A DNA stretch of 64,000 nt from Trichomonas vaginalis G3. Taxonomy: Eukaryota > Parabasalia > Trichomonadida > Trichomonadidae. The position numbers and the translations under genes are program-made. This document shows, piece by piece, positions 1 through 9,635 of the stretch. The notes under the pieces were generated by a model. That model ran no database searches, had not been told where the DNA came from, and saw nothing but the letters and a program-made list of their open reading frames with translations. The stretch is from positions 25,373,896 to 25,437,895 of the forward strand of contig NC_067206.1 of the NCBI RefSeq assembly GCF_026262505.1, given 5' to 3'. Position 1 is the stretch's first letter, and each line of letters opens with the position of its first letter.

Positions 1-2135
1 TCAACACCCTTCTCATACTTTGACATCATTCCGAACAAATGAGGAGGAAGAACAATAGTCTTTTCGTCTAATGGTGTCAATCCTGGATAAGCATCAACGG
101 CAGGTTTCGGTTTCTTGAGGAATGACTGTTCAACAGCTTTGTCGAATGCGAGGAAGTAATCATTGTTTCCGTCTTCCATCCACCAATCGACAACATCGCT
201 GACTGTGCAGTTGCTCAGAGCTGTTGGAGTGGAGAAGATGTAAGAGTATCCAATGGGACCGTACTTGCAAAGGATGCTGTGAACTTCTTTGTCGTTTGCA
301 CAGTATTCTGTAGCTTTAGGATCGTCTTGAACAACTTCATATAAAAGTTGCAAGATTGGGGAAATTCGTTGATTGATCTGGTCTTGTTTGAATGTTGAAA
401 CAAGTTGTTTAAAGTATGGAATGATCAAGTTAACGAATGCTGTTTCGAAATAGTTCTTCACGAAACGTTTCTCTCGAAGAGATTGAATCGCAATGTGGGA
501 GATTTCGACTTTTGGAGATAACATGAATTTCATGTAGACGGGAGATGCGAAATCGAACTCTGGATAAAGTTGAAGCATAGACATCGCAAATGTAGCGGAA
601 GGAATGTTTGTGATTGCCGAGGAAAGAGTAATAAGGGCCGGTTGGATGTCCCACTTCTGAAGGATTCCAATTCCTTGTGACATAGTCATCATCATGCAGA
701 CAGTTCGGAAATGAGACCATGCGGGACTGTCATTACGTGGGGAATCGTGTTTCCTAAGCGAATGAACTGAAAGTGTAAGCGCGTTCTTGAAATTAACACA
801 ATTTTCAAGCATCTTCAAACCAGTGTCGTTGGAAAGAAGGAGTTTAACAAGAGCAACTAAGGAATCAGCAACATCGTGCGTGCGAGTAGGTTCGATCGTC
901 ATAAATGGGCCACTGAAATAATTTAATAAATCTTTGTAGAAAACGGTCTGTGGAGCTCCGTATGCTTCTTTAGGATTGTTTGGAAGAACAATAGTAAGGT
1001 AGTTGTAGATGTAGTTCCAGTCCCAGCCGGTATTATCTTGAGGTAATTCGGGACAATTGATTAAGATTCGGTTGTTTTGGACTGGTTTCATAGTAGCTCG
1101 TAATATTTCGGCATTGTTCGAGGATGAAATGAAGATTTCCTTGTTTTCTGTATAAGGAGCATCAAATGACTCGTAAGGTTCAAGTAAACGGATTGCAGGA
1201 TCGTTTGTAGGAAGCTTCTGCTTGAGAATATCGTATAGGCCGCTTGAACGGAGCTGATAAAGTAAAAATCCGATATATCCTGTCAAAACGGTTGGTTTCT
1301 TGTGCCAAGCTTCGAGAGTATTTGCAAGAATGGTTGAAATAGATTTTGTATCATGCTCAATACAGATTGCAATGTCCTCAAAAGTTTTTGATGGAATAAT
1401 GAAGCCTAAAAGGCCCGGCCACGATTGTAAAATGTATGTTAATGCTTTTACCGATGATGCTATTGTTTCTGGTTTAACTTCTTCGACAGAAATGATAGGT
1501 GAGATGATTCTTGATAAAGTGTGCTTCGGAATGAATGGCGAATAAATATTTTCCAGGCAATAGCAGATGAGATTGACTAGATTAACATCAGCTGTCTCAA
1601 CTAATTTATCGACAATGATGTTGATTATTTCTGTTTTACATGAAATATCTGGATTTACTGTAATTGCTTCACAGAGATAGGCAAATATTAACGGAGAATA
1701 AGTATTATTCGGAATGCTGTAGGCATTAACTAATGCTCTACCGATGGTATCTGATAATGTTTGCCTTCCTTTTAATTGCAGTAAAACATGCCTGAATACA
1801 GCAATTCTCTCTTCATCAACTTTAGGTGCAGGATCTGGAAGTGGGTTTCGTAAACTGATTGCTGCTAAAGAATCAATGTTGAATTTCTCGAAAATTGATT
1901 CATTAGCGAATATTTCGAGTGATAATAAAATTCTTAGAATGGCAGCACGATTGGCAAATGATGATTGCATATACAGGCATTGAAGATATGACACAGATAA
2001 GAATAATTGAGTGTCATCAAGTACTACTTCTTCAGCATCACACTCTAGGGCATGAAAGAAATGTAACAGAGTGTCTTGTTGTGGATGAGTTCGAATTAAT
2101 TCCCTCAAACAAACGGTAAAGAATTCACCATCCAT
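1..2135 (-). CDS. RICTOR: Rictor-like TORC2 subunit, C-terminus beyond left edge
   Basis: The minus strand is open from an ATG at 2135 to the left edge, giving about 711 residues without a stop, so the C-terminus lies outside the window. Rictor is the scaffold that defines TOR complex 2, a regulator of AGC kinases and the cytoskeleton. The protein is all-helical and hydrophobic, like the Rictor armadillo region. It has Rictor landmarks in the right order: a WDWNYI segment (like human WNWNLI) near residue 375, GLKMLENCVNF (like GVKMLEKCSVF) near 455, a GYSYIFS segment near 635, and LPPHLFG (like LPIHLYG) near the end. These matches come from memory of the family, not from an alignment. A reversed initiator-like motif lies about 40 bases upstream. 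An unrelated ARM-repeat scaffold is the main alternative. Confidence 0.65.
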   Translation of the reverse strand, partial: MDGEFFTVCLRELIRTHPQQDTLLHFFHALECDAEEVVLDDTQLFLSVSYLQCLYMQSSFANRAAILRILLSLEIFANESIFEKFNIDSLAAISLRNPLPDPAPKVDEERIAVFRHVLLQLKGRQTLSDTIGRALVNAYSIPNNTYSPLIFAYLCEAITVNPDISCKTEIINIIVDKLVETADVNLVNLICYCLENIYSPFIPKHTLSRIISPIISVEEVKPETIASSVKALTYILQSWPGLLGFIIPSKTFEDIAICIEHDTKSISTILANTLEAWHKKPTVLTGYIGFLLYQLRSSGLYDILKQKLPTNDPAIRLLEPYESFDAPYTENKEIFISSSNNAEILRATMKPVQNNRILINCPELPQDNTGWDWNYIYNYLTIVLPNNPKEAYGAPQTVFYKDLLNYFSGPFMTIEPTRTHDVADSLVALVKLLLSNDTGLKMLENCVNFKNALTLSVHSLRKHDSPRNDSPAWSHFRTVCMMMTMSQGIGILQKWDIQPALITLSSAITNIPSATFAMSMLQLYPEFDFASPVYMKFMLSPKVEISHIAIQSLREKRFVKNYFETAFVNLIIPYFKQLVSTFKQDQINQRISPILQLLYEVVQDDPKATEYCANDKEVHSILCKYGPIGYSYIFSTPTALSNCTVSDVVDWWMEDGNNDYFLAFDKAVEQSFLKKPKPAVDAYPGLTPLDEKTIVLPPHLFGMMSKYEKGV

Positions 2136-2175
2136 TTGATTTCTTTATCAAGTTTAGAATTTTTGAAATAAATTT

Positions 2176-2185
2176 GTCACTTTAC
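2176..2185 (-). promoter_or_regulatory. GTGAC/A-run motif upstream of Rictor-like gene
   Basis: On the gene's sense strand the motif reads GTAAAGTGAC, about 40 bases before the ATG at 2135. It is one of seven copies in this orientation. Confidence 0.35.
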
Positions 2186-2628
2186 AATTCTGGAATGTTG
2201 CGTTTATGATAGAAAGCATTTTTATTTGAAAAATACAGCACTCATACAAAAATCTGACAAATCAAGTTCTGGAATGGAAAAACAATAGCTTTGAACTCAA
2301 CTTGATAAAAAATATATCTATGAATATGGCTGTATCCTACATGATAATACCAGCAGCAGATATTAACATCATTCTACAAATTTTCATATTGGCTAGATTT
2401 TTATGGGAGTTTCACTCGTTGTTAATAGCTACTTAGTGACTCAGTGATGCTAGTAACTACTCAGTGAGTATTTTAGATGTTTTTTTTTGATATTGATTCT
2501 TCGAATCTATAAAGGAGATATTTACAATGCCATTATATTTCTTGCTTCTATATTTACAATGTGTACTATTTTCATTTATAAAAAAATATAAAATACTCGG
2601 ATGAATCTTTGAGATCATGGAATCAAAT

Positions 2629-2637
2629 AAAAGTGAC
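2629..2637 (+). promoter_or_regulatory. GTGAC/A-run motif upstream of HYLS1-like gene
   Basis: AAAAGTGAC lies about 35 bases before the ATG and is followed by TACGTTAA and then TCAAAA. Similar CGTTAA words lie just upstream of ATAT1 (32.09 kb) and the RasGAP-like gene (57.58 kb). Confidence 0.35.
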
Positions 2638-2670
2638 AAAAGTGTACGTTAAGTACTCAAAATTTAAAGT

Positions 2671-3282
2671 ATGGAAGAGAGAGTTACGGAAATTCTAAAG
2701 CAGGCTGGAATCAATGCACCACCAGAAATTATCAAAGAATTTTGTCAAAGTCTTGAAGAATCACAAGATATTAATGTTAAAAAAGAAAATAAGAAATTAA
2801 AATCAACAAAAAAGGCAAAAGGGAAAAAGAAATCAACTAAATTAGGGCCATCATCTTCTTTACCAAATGAAATGGAAATGTGGGAAGAAAAGATGGCAAT
2901 TTGGGAAAAGAAAGTTGAAGCATTAGACAGGCAATTGCAAGAATGTTCAGATATACATAGTTCCTATTCTTCCAGCTTTATTGGAAATCAATATCAAGAG
3001 AAAAACGATCCGTTGTCAGCATATCCAGTTCTAAAAGAAGGTCCTCATGGATTCATTCATCCACCTAATTGCATGAAGCCAATTAGGAAGCGATTTCCTA
3101 TATATCAAAGCGAAAAATTCTCACTTGCACCTAACTTTGTATCAGAATTGAGAGAACGCGAAAGGAGAGAGCATCCCTATATTCCAGGCAATGAAAATAG
3201 GCAAGATGCTCTTAGGTGGAGAATTAAGGAACGACTTATTTATAGCCATCCTGATTACTATCTCAGAGAGCAAAGGAAATAA
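2671..3282 (+). CDS. HYLS1: HYLS1-like centriole protein
   Basis: The gene encodes 203 residues. HYLS-1 proteins are incorporated into centrioles and are needed to build the transition zone and cilia; trichomonads have basal bodies and flagella. The N-terminal third is helical, and residues 40-60 are a lysine-rich linker (KKAKGKKKSTK). A short predicted coiled coil lies at residues 70-95. The C-terminal half carries the features expected of the HYLS1 box: a PIRKRFP segment near residue 137, a proline-glycine turn (IPGNENR), then LRWRIKERLIY near residue 190, matching the family's PGE...LRW-x-(V/I)-R-E pattern. Human HYLS1 is longer (about 300 residues) but the conserved box is similarly C-terminal. 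No signal peptide or membrane segment is visible. The next gene is a possible FBF1-like coiled-coil protein. Confidence 0.6.
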   Translation: MEERVTEILKQAGINAPPEIIKEFCQSLEESQDINVKKENKKLKSTKKAKGKKKSTKLGPSSSLPNEMEMWEEKMAIWEKKVEALDRQLQECSDIHSSYSSSFIGNQYQEKNDPLSAYPVLKEGPHGFIHPPNCMKPIRKRFPIYQSEKFSLAPNFVSELRERERREHPYIPGNENRQDALRWRIKERLIYSHPDYYLREQRK

Positions 3283-3576
3283 TCAAATTCATATTTATTG
3301 TTGTTTTTATTGAATTGTAAACTTATTATTTGATGTATTCAATGAGAAAGTATCGACTTAATGGTTACCCATTCTTCATTTAACAGTAATTATGTTCAAT
3401 ATTTTATTATTTTTCATTTTATTTGTGAATTATCAATTCTAATGCTAATCATCGAATTTTCTATCAAAGTTTTGTGTCATATTTTGAATGTTAGCTCTTA
3501 ATCACTGTCATTATTTCTCACAGAGTGGATAATAAATTTTTTGCGCGTTTACTAAAAAAATATTTTAAAAACAGAT

Positions 3577-5835
3577 ATGGCGCGAACATCATTAGTTGAT
3601 GATGCTGCGCTTGGCGAAGAGGACGACTTCGGTGATGGTTCTTTTCAATTAGATATATCGGGAATATCTGGTTTTGGAACAGATTTAGATGCAACTAATG
3701 ATATGCTTTCACTACAAAACAGTCAAACACTCAGTCCATTAAATCCAAGTCGTTCGAATTCAAAATTAAGTAATAAATCAGGTTTAGGGTCAGTTGGGAC
3801 GATAAATCAACTGGAGCGAAAACAAAATCGGGCTTCGAAGGCAATTCCTCTCGAAAATATAATGGAGCAAGAAGATGATGATTTACCAGATTTCAATTCA
3901 GCAGATGAATTAATGGCAAAGCCTCTTCCTACTATTGACGAAAAACCACTAGCAAAAACCACTCCAAATCCAGTACCGGTCGATAACAACGCAAATCTGA
4001 ATACAAGAACAAAACCAACGGGATTTGATCCAATTCCAATGCCAAACCAGCCAAAAGCTGAACCACCTAAACCATCAGTATCCAATTTTGATCCTGTTCC
4101 TATGCCAAGTACACAACAACAGCCTCAAAATGAAGCAATTCCAACACCTGATATTCCTTCTACTACTGGTACAAGAAGGTTATTAACTGGTGGACTACTT
4201 TCAAGAAAGAATTTACTTCAAAATACTCCATCAACAGAAACTAAACCAGAGCCAAAGAATGATGATCTTTTTGGAGATATTCCTTTCCCTGCGCTGCCAT
4301 CTGATAAGCCTAAACAGCAAGTACCTGAACAACCACAACCTGTTCAAATTAATCAACAACAAAATCAACCAGTTAATATAAGCCAAACACCCGCTCAAAT
4401 GCAGCCAGTCATGCAACAAAATCCACAAATGGCAACTACTATTCCAAATAATCAAATGCCTCAGCAGCAAATCCCAATTCAAGCAAATCAAAATCAAATT
4501 CAAACACAACCTATTCCTATGCAGCAAAATCAACCACAGATGACTATGGTATCCCCAATGCAAACGATGCCTATGCAGAATAACCAAACTCAAGTTCCAA
4601 TGCAGATGCCAATGCAACCACAGCAGCAACAACCATCTCCAACTATGCCACAGCAAATGGGCATGATGCAAGGTGTTCCTATGCAGCAAACACCGCAGCA
4701 AATGCCAATGCAAGCAACTTCACCACTAACAATCCAAATTCCTCAACAAAATAACCAATTTTCGCCAAATGGAACTCCTTATGGACAGCCATACTATTCT
4801 CAGCCACAGTCCCAAGGTCAATACTATTTTAACAACACTCCAAGTCCACCTCCTTACTCAGTCTATCCATATTCTGTCCAATTTCCACTTGAACTTGGTT
4901 TTTCAAGTTCATTAGATCGATCCATTGCTAATTTCAAGCGTATTTTTAGCAGCGAATTTTCATCAATAATAAGATCTCAAAATTTACAGCAGCAACAGAA
5001 TGGTTTTGACTTCGATGACTTTACTGATAAACTTGCTAATGAAATTTCTCAAATAATCGAAGCTCCAATCCAACCTACAGATATCGATGTCCAAAACATC
5101 ACCAGAAAGGTCTCAACAGCCATTGATGAAAATACTAAGCATGTAACTAATATTCTTTCCGAGGCAGAAGTCAGAAATTCCCAATCTGCAGATCATCATA
5201 TTCAGGAACTCAAGCAATTACAAGAAGAGCTTGATCATTTGAGAACATCTTTCAAGCAAAGTAGTGATACCATCATCAGAGAACTTGAACGCGAAAGACA
5301 AAATTCGGCCGCAATTAGAGAAGCAGAAAACAACAGATCCAGAGAACTTGAACAAAGGCTCAGGAATCTTAAACTGAGGCAGATCGAGTTAGATACAAGA
5401 TTCAAGAACCAAGCATTAGAAAAAGACTCATTTGATAGGACACAAAAATCATTTGAACAGAAAAGAAGGGATTGGGAAGAAGAAACACTACCAAAACTAT
5501 ATGATGACAATAGCTCTGTTAGAAGAAGAATCATTGATGAGTTAAGTGCATTTAGAACAGAAGTTTCTACTGAATCATTCGATGAATTATCCATGGTAAT
5601 AAATGAAGGATTGAAAGTCATCAAAGATGAAGGAGAAAATCTCAGAAATGAACTTATGGAACTTGAAATGGCTAATAGATGGGTGATGTCAAGACAAGCA
5701 CCTCCTCCCCAACCTCAAAAGCGAAGTCCGAAGAGATTGAAGAAATCGTCTGTTTTAGATCAAACACAGGAGAAACTAAGTAAGATTAGAAGACAGAGAG
5801 TTGAATCAATGAAGGATCTTTCAGATCAACTTTAA
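3577..5835 (+). CDS. Q/P-rich coiled-coil protein, possibly FBF1-like
   Basis: The gene encodes 752 residues with three parts. Residues 1-210 are acidic and disordered and include RRLLTGGLLSRKNLL. Residues 210-430 are low-complexity, rich in Gln, Pro, Met and Asn (many QQNQPQM-like runs), reflecting CAA/CAG-rich DNA at about 4310-4850. Residues 440-752 are mostly heptad coiled coil with many EL-x-R-x-R patterns and a basic end. This layout (disordered N-terminus, long C-terminal coiled coil) resembles the transition-fibre protein FBF1, which HYLS1 is known to recruit in worms. That assignment is inference, since many cytoskeletal proteins share the layout. No membrane segment is seen. Confidence 0.55.
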   Translation: MARTSLVDDAALGEEDDFGDGSFQLDISGISGFGTDLDATNDMLSLQNSQTLSPLNPSRSNSKLSNKSGLGSVGTINQLERKQNRASKAIPLENIMEQEDDDLPDFNSADELMAKPLPTIDEKPLAKTTPNPVPVDNNANLNTRTKPTGFDPIPMPNQPKAEPPKPSVSNFDPVPMPSTQQQPQNEAIPTPDIPSTTGTRRLLTGGLLSRKNLLQNTPSTETKPEPKNDDLFGDIPFPALPSDKPKQQVPEQPQPVQINQQQNQPVNISQTPAQMQPVMQQNPQMATTIPNNQMPQQQIPIQANQNQIQTQPIPMQQNQPQMTMVSPMQTMPMQNNQTQVPMQMPMQPQQQQPSPTMPQQMGMMQGVPMQQTPQQMPMQATSPLTIQIPQQNNQFSPNGTPYGQPYYSQPQSQGQYYFNNTPSPPPYSVYPYSVQFPLELGFSSSLDRSIANFKRIFSSEFSSIIRSQNLQQQQNGFDFDDFTDKLANEISQIIEAPIQPTDIDVQNITRKVSTAIDENTKHVTNILSEAEVRNSQSADHHIQELKQLQEELDHLRTSFKQSSDTIIRELERERQNSAAIREAENNRSRELEQRLRNLKLRQIELDTRFKNQALEKDSFDRTQKSFEQKRRDWEEETLPKLYDDNSSVRRRIIDELSAFRTEVSTESFDELSMVINEGLKVIKDEGENLRNELMELEMANRWVMSRQAPPPQPQKRSPKRLKKSSVLDQTQEKLSKIRRQRVESMKDLSDQL

Positions 5836-6248
5836 CATAATTTTGTATTATCTTTTTTTTGTTATTTATATATATTGTTGTATTTTTCGATTAAATTTTA
5901 AAATATATTTATTATTGCACTATATGTTGTACAGCATTTTAAGTACAAAAGATTGATTGGATTTCTCATCAATCATGCTACTGCATTTATAAATAAGCCA
6001 GAAATAGTATCAAACAACTATTAATTTGTCATTTACATTTCAAAAAATGAATAATTTATTTTGAATTTAAGTGCTTGACAATTTGCATTAACGATCCAAA
6101 CAAAACGATATGTGATCTTTTTTATGTATGTATTTTAATAGAATTTGTTCAAATGGTCTAAACTCTTTCCATTTCATATTAGGATCATAATAATTCAGTT
6201 TGCAGAGAACTAAAAAAGAATGATCATATGGTAAATGTGAATAAGATT

Positions 6249-6285
6249 TGGTGTGTGCGTGTGTGTGGGAGGGTGGGTGGGTGTA
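6249..6285 (+). repeat. G/T-rich microsatellite
   Basis: A GTGTGTG run passes into GGGAGGGTGGGTGGGTG. It is strongly G-biased on one strand in an otherwise A/T-rich spacer and has several GGG runs that could support a quadruplex. Confidence 0.7.
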
Positions 6286-6565
6286 ATAAGTTGATGAAAG
6301 ACCTCTATGTTAATTAAAATTGTCGTTTATAATAAAGTTTTATTATTCAATTAAACTTGATACATGATATGTTAGAATGTTAGAGAACAACAAATACAGA
6401 TATGAAAGTCTTAAAGAATTGGAGACAATTGGTTGATTGAAGAGCAATGATTTAATTTGATTAAATTATTCACTAAGTCAAATTTTATTTTGAAATTTTT
6501 TGTTCAAAGCATAACTGTAGGATTCTTTTGAACTAGTTTAGAAAAAAAAATAGAAGCAAAAATCT

Positions 6566-6577
6566 GTCACTTTTTTC
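6566..6577 (+). promoter_or_regulatory. Initiator-like motif, gene at 6584
   Basis: GTCACTTTTTTC lies 7-18 bases before the ATG and matches the trichomonad initiator TCA-Y-W. It implies a very short 5' UTR and supports the chosen start. Confidence 0.6.
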
Positions 6578-6583
6578 AAAAAA

Positions 6584-7753
6584 ATGGAAAGTTTTCTTGA
6601 TGATCCAAATTATCCAAAGCTTAAAGAGATGTGGGAACGATGCCAAAGTTCCCCTGAAAGAACTGAAAAGCTGAATAGCCTTTTAAAAGAAATGCAGAAA
6701 GCTGCAAATTCTCAATATGAAATTTTTAGTCTTATGGGCAATAAAGAAGGAATTGTTCAGTTTGTATACAACAATCAAGTCATTCCAATCTTCTATCCTC
6801 CTGTAATACCAAATCAATATCCAGTTTTTGAAGGACAAAATCAACAAATTCCAAATAATCAAGAGCAAATATCTCCAAATCAATTAGTTTCAGAAGCAAG
6901 TTATTCATATTATGATAGTTATACAGCTGATTACAATGAGTTTGAAAATGATTACAATGAATACGACGAAGACGATCAGTATTATTATAGTTATTCAACC
7001 GTGCAAAGCAGCAGTATGGCTGAATATCCACGTGACGATTACTATTCTTCTGAATTCACACGTCAGGAGGATGATATCGATCTTAATCCACCTCAGGTAA
7101 GGATTCAAGCTCCATTGGAAGAGAACTCAGAGAATGTTGAACCATTATCTTCTGGTCTTGCTGAAGAAGAAGCTAATGAACCTGTTGCAACAAGAGAAAT
7201 ACAGGAAGAAGTTATAGAACAAGCTGAAACCAAGGAATTACCTGAAGATGATGATTTCGAGAAAGCCACAGCAATACCATTACCAGAAGAACCACAAGAA
7301 TCCGTTGTTGAAAGAGAATTACATGAAGATGTTGTTGAATCAGCCTCTTCTCAGCCTATTCAACAAGAAGAAGTCAAACAAGAAGAGAAAGAAGCAGTAG
7401 AGCCACTTAATGGCCTGAAATTCGATGAAAATTCCAGAACAATTATCAAAGAAGGCGTTGGAAAAATAAGATTCATCTTCCCATTAGATAGCAGTAGATT
7501 TAAGCTCAAATCCAACATGATTTTAGACAAAAAAGCAGATATCTCGATGCTTAAAGATTTTGCAACGTTTTGTCCAACAGAAGTTACATTCGAAAACTTC
7601 GATGTCAATGGAAAGAACAATTACGATGAAATCTTACAAATCTTCTGCAGAAAAACAGGAGTTAAACTCGTATCTTACGATGAGCAAGATAAGAGACTCA
7701 CATTCCGCGTGAACAAGTTGAATCAATATCCAATTACAGTACCTCAATTATAA
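6584..7753 (+). CDS. Acidic protein with conserved-looking C-terminal domain, unknown function
   Basis: The gene encodes 389 residues that I do not recognise. Residues 1-60 are a helical N-terminus (LKEMWERCQ...LNSLLKEMQKAA). Residues 75-170 are rich in Asn, Gln and Tyr, with an Asp/Glu/Tyr cluster at about 110-145. Residues 175-275 are a Glu/Pro/Val-rich linker with imperfect repeats of an EEPQE/VVE type. The last 110 residues look folded, with alternating hydrophobic and charged residues (KIRFIFPLDSSRFKLKS ... VNKLNQYPITVP). No signal peptide, membrane segment or catalytic motif is visible. The start is well supported by the initiator directly upstream. Confidence 0.75.
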   Translation: MESFLDDPNYPKLKEMWERCQSSPERTEKLNSLLKEMQKAANSQYEIFSLMGNKEGIVQFVYNNQVIPIFYPPVIPNQYPVFEGQNQQIPNNQEQISPNQLVSEASYSYYDSYTADYNEFENDYNEYDEDDQYYYSYSTVQSSSMAEYPRDDYYSSEFTRQEDDIDLNPPQVRIQAPLEENSENVEPLSSGLAEEEANEPVATREIQEEVIEQAETKELPEDDDFEKATAIPLPEEPQESVVERELHEDVVESASSQPIQQEEVKQEEKEAVEPLNGLKFDENSRTIIKEGVGKIRFIFPLDSSRFKLKSNMILDKKADISMLKDFATFCPTEVTFENFDVNGKNNYDEILQIFCRKTGVKLVSYDEQDKRLTFRVNKLNQYPITVPQL

Positions 7754-8176
7754 ATTATAGAATTTTGTTATTACTATAAAAAAATTACTTTTTTTTTACA
7801 TTCGGCTGGAATTTTAACTGAAACGAATTCATACAACTGTTAGACTTTTTGATCGAATTCGTACAATTGTTAGCTTACAAAAATGAAAGTTATTTACTCC
7901 TTGGGGCTTCTTCGTGAGATTTTTTTTTAATTTTGAAACAGTAAAAAGATAGAGTATGAATAATGTATGCTATTTTTATGTCTATTCATAAAAATATCAA
8001 TTCTATCATAGCGAAAATGCATCTATGAGTGATATATATTGAATAGTTGTAAACTATTTAATATTTTCCAGTAATTTCTCAAATGAATATATCGCTATAT
8101 AAATAAAGCATTAAATTTATATTTTTGTTCAGATTTTTTGTAAAATTCCGACTTTCTAAAAAAAAGTAAATAGGAC
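7754..8176. other. Intergenic AT-rich spacer
   Basis: About 420 bases with T runs and a tandem GAATTCRTACAA-like pair near 7826-7866. No gene or clear regulatory motif is seen. Confidence 0.4.
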
Positions 8177-9264
8177 ATGGATCTGAATTTCGAATACATT
8201 GCTGCTCATATCAGCGATTATATTAATAATGAAAATTTCTTCGATACATTTGAGGTCGAAAATATCAAAACAATCATGAAATATTCACGTTTGACAGCAG
8301 ATCAATACGTTACTCTTCTGAAACACTCTCAATCAGCTATCAATGCCAAAGAATTATATACCTGTACACGAAAAGCAAATATTACTATCAAAAACTTCCA
8401 AGAAGTTGTTTCAGTTCTGAAATCTGTCAAAAAATACATGAAATTCAGTATATTTGATGGTATTATTGATTTTTTAAAACATAATGAGAAAGAAACAAGC
8501 TATTCTACTAATAAAACAGAAGCATTTCAAGATAAATCCAAAGTATTCCAAATGAAACTGAAAATGTAAGTAAAAATGCGACCAAAGAAAGAAATATCAA
8601 AGTAACTAATGAAAATTACAATCATTCACAAGATATTTTAACTAAAATCACAGAACTTAAAGAATCTAATGATTTTAAAACGGTTTACAAATTCCTTGAT
8701 GAACTTTCTTCGACAGGAAACCATGACATGATTTCAAAATCAGTCGAAGAAGGACTTTGGAAAAAGATTGCTCCTAAAAAAGATAAATATGATGATCATG
8801 GGAGGAATGTTCTTCATTTTGCAAGTCTAGAGGGAAATCTCAGACTCGTTCAATCACTCATCAAATGTGGTTGTGACAAAGAAGAAAAGGATAGTAATGG
8901 ATATACACCACTCATTATTGCATCAGAAAGTGGTCAACTTGGTGTCGTTCAATATCTTATCTCAGTTGGAGCTAATAAAGAAGCAAAGAATAATCTTGGA
9001 TATATTCCACTCATTAAGGCATCAGGACGAGGTCAACTTGACGTTGTTAAGTATCTTATCTCAGTTGGAGCTAATAAAGAAGCAAAAACAAAAGATGGAG
9101 ATACTCCACTCATTATTGCATCACAAAATGGTCATCTTGACGTTGTTAAAAATCTTATCTCAGTTGGAGCTAATAAAAAAGCAAAAAATAATGATGGAGA
9201 AACTGCAATGATGGTTGCAAGAAGTAATGTAAGAGATTACTTAAAAACTATTTGTGCCAAATAA
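8177..9264 (+). pseudogene. Ankyrin-repeat gene, trichomonad family, one frameshift (copy 1)
   Basis: Two ORFs make one broken gene. Residues 1-120 (8177 to about 8545) are the N-terminal helical domain typical of trichomonad ankyrin proteins (FEYIAAHISDYINNENFF). From about 8550 the homologous sequence continues in another frame to 9264, with four to five ankyrin repeats of about 33 residues (for example GYTPLIIASESGQLGVVQYL). Comparison with the copy at 33114-34199 puts the lesion at an A run near 8550: this copy reads CCAAATG where an intact ancestor would read CCAAAATG, a one-base loss. A sequencing or assembly error is the alternative. The family is probably cytoplasmic. Its partners are unknown. 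The two copies share about 60 bases of almost identical sequence past the stop. Confidence 0.75.
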
Positions 9265-9635
9265 CTCAATCATATACTTATTTAAAAATTCATTTTATCA
9301 ACTTTTCAAAATATTTTAATTTTCAATACACTTAAAATGTATTGTCATTTAATTTCCATCTTAGAATGATACTTTGTATTGAACACTTGATTCAAATAGA
9401 ATACCAGAATGCGGCAAGTGCAACCATTAAAAAAAGTTATTTTTTACAACATAAAAAAATCTGTTTGAGAGAGTTTAAAGTAATTAACAAATATATTTGA
9501 AATAATCGCCTTGTTTTTGGTAAGACAATGCATTTTTATGCTTGAATATCTCATATTTTTTTCTCAAAAGTATATATTTGTATGGTGCACGCGTGCTTCC
9601 AAAAAAAATGTATTTTTTTGTGTGTCACTTTTTAT
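9265..9635. other. Intergenic spacer with downstream homology to the 33.1-kb copy
   Basis: About the first 60 bases after the stop are almost identical to the sequence following the ankyrin copy at 33.1 kb, and similarity resumes after an extra segment of about 30 bases. The rest is AT-rich, with the NUP54 initiator at its end. Confidence 0.5.
9624..9634 (+). promoter_or_regulatory. Initiator-like motif that sets the NUP54 start
   Basis: GTCACTTTTTA ends one base before the ATG at 9636. An in-frame ATG at 9582 lies upstream of this motif and would not be in the transcript. Confidence 0.6.

Larger units (their letters stand above)
2136..2670. other. Divergent intergenic region, Rictor-like / HYLS1-like
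   Basis: This AT-rich spacer separates two divergently transcribed genes. It contains two GTGAC-type promoter-like motifs, one at each end. The stretch near 2434-2466 repeats short CTCAGTGA/TAGCTACT units. No further gene is seen. Confidence 0.5.
5836..6583. other. Intergenic region with short GT/GGGT tract
   Basis: About 750 AT-rich bases without a coding signal. The notable parts are a G/T tract near 6249-6285 and an initiator motif directly before the next gene. Confidence 0.5.

Noticed and set aside
4231-4713. 160-codon minus-strand ORF rich in Leu, His and Trp
   Set aside because: Antisense of the CAA/CAG-rich Q/P region of the gene at 3577-5835.
9582-9635. N-terminal 18-codon extension of NUP54
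   Set aside because: The initiator motif lies between it and the ATG at 9636, and the residues do not resemble the family.
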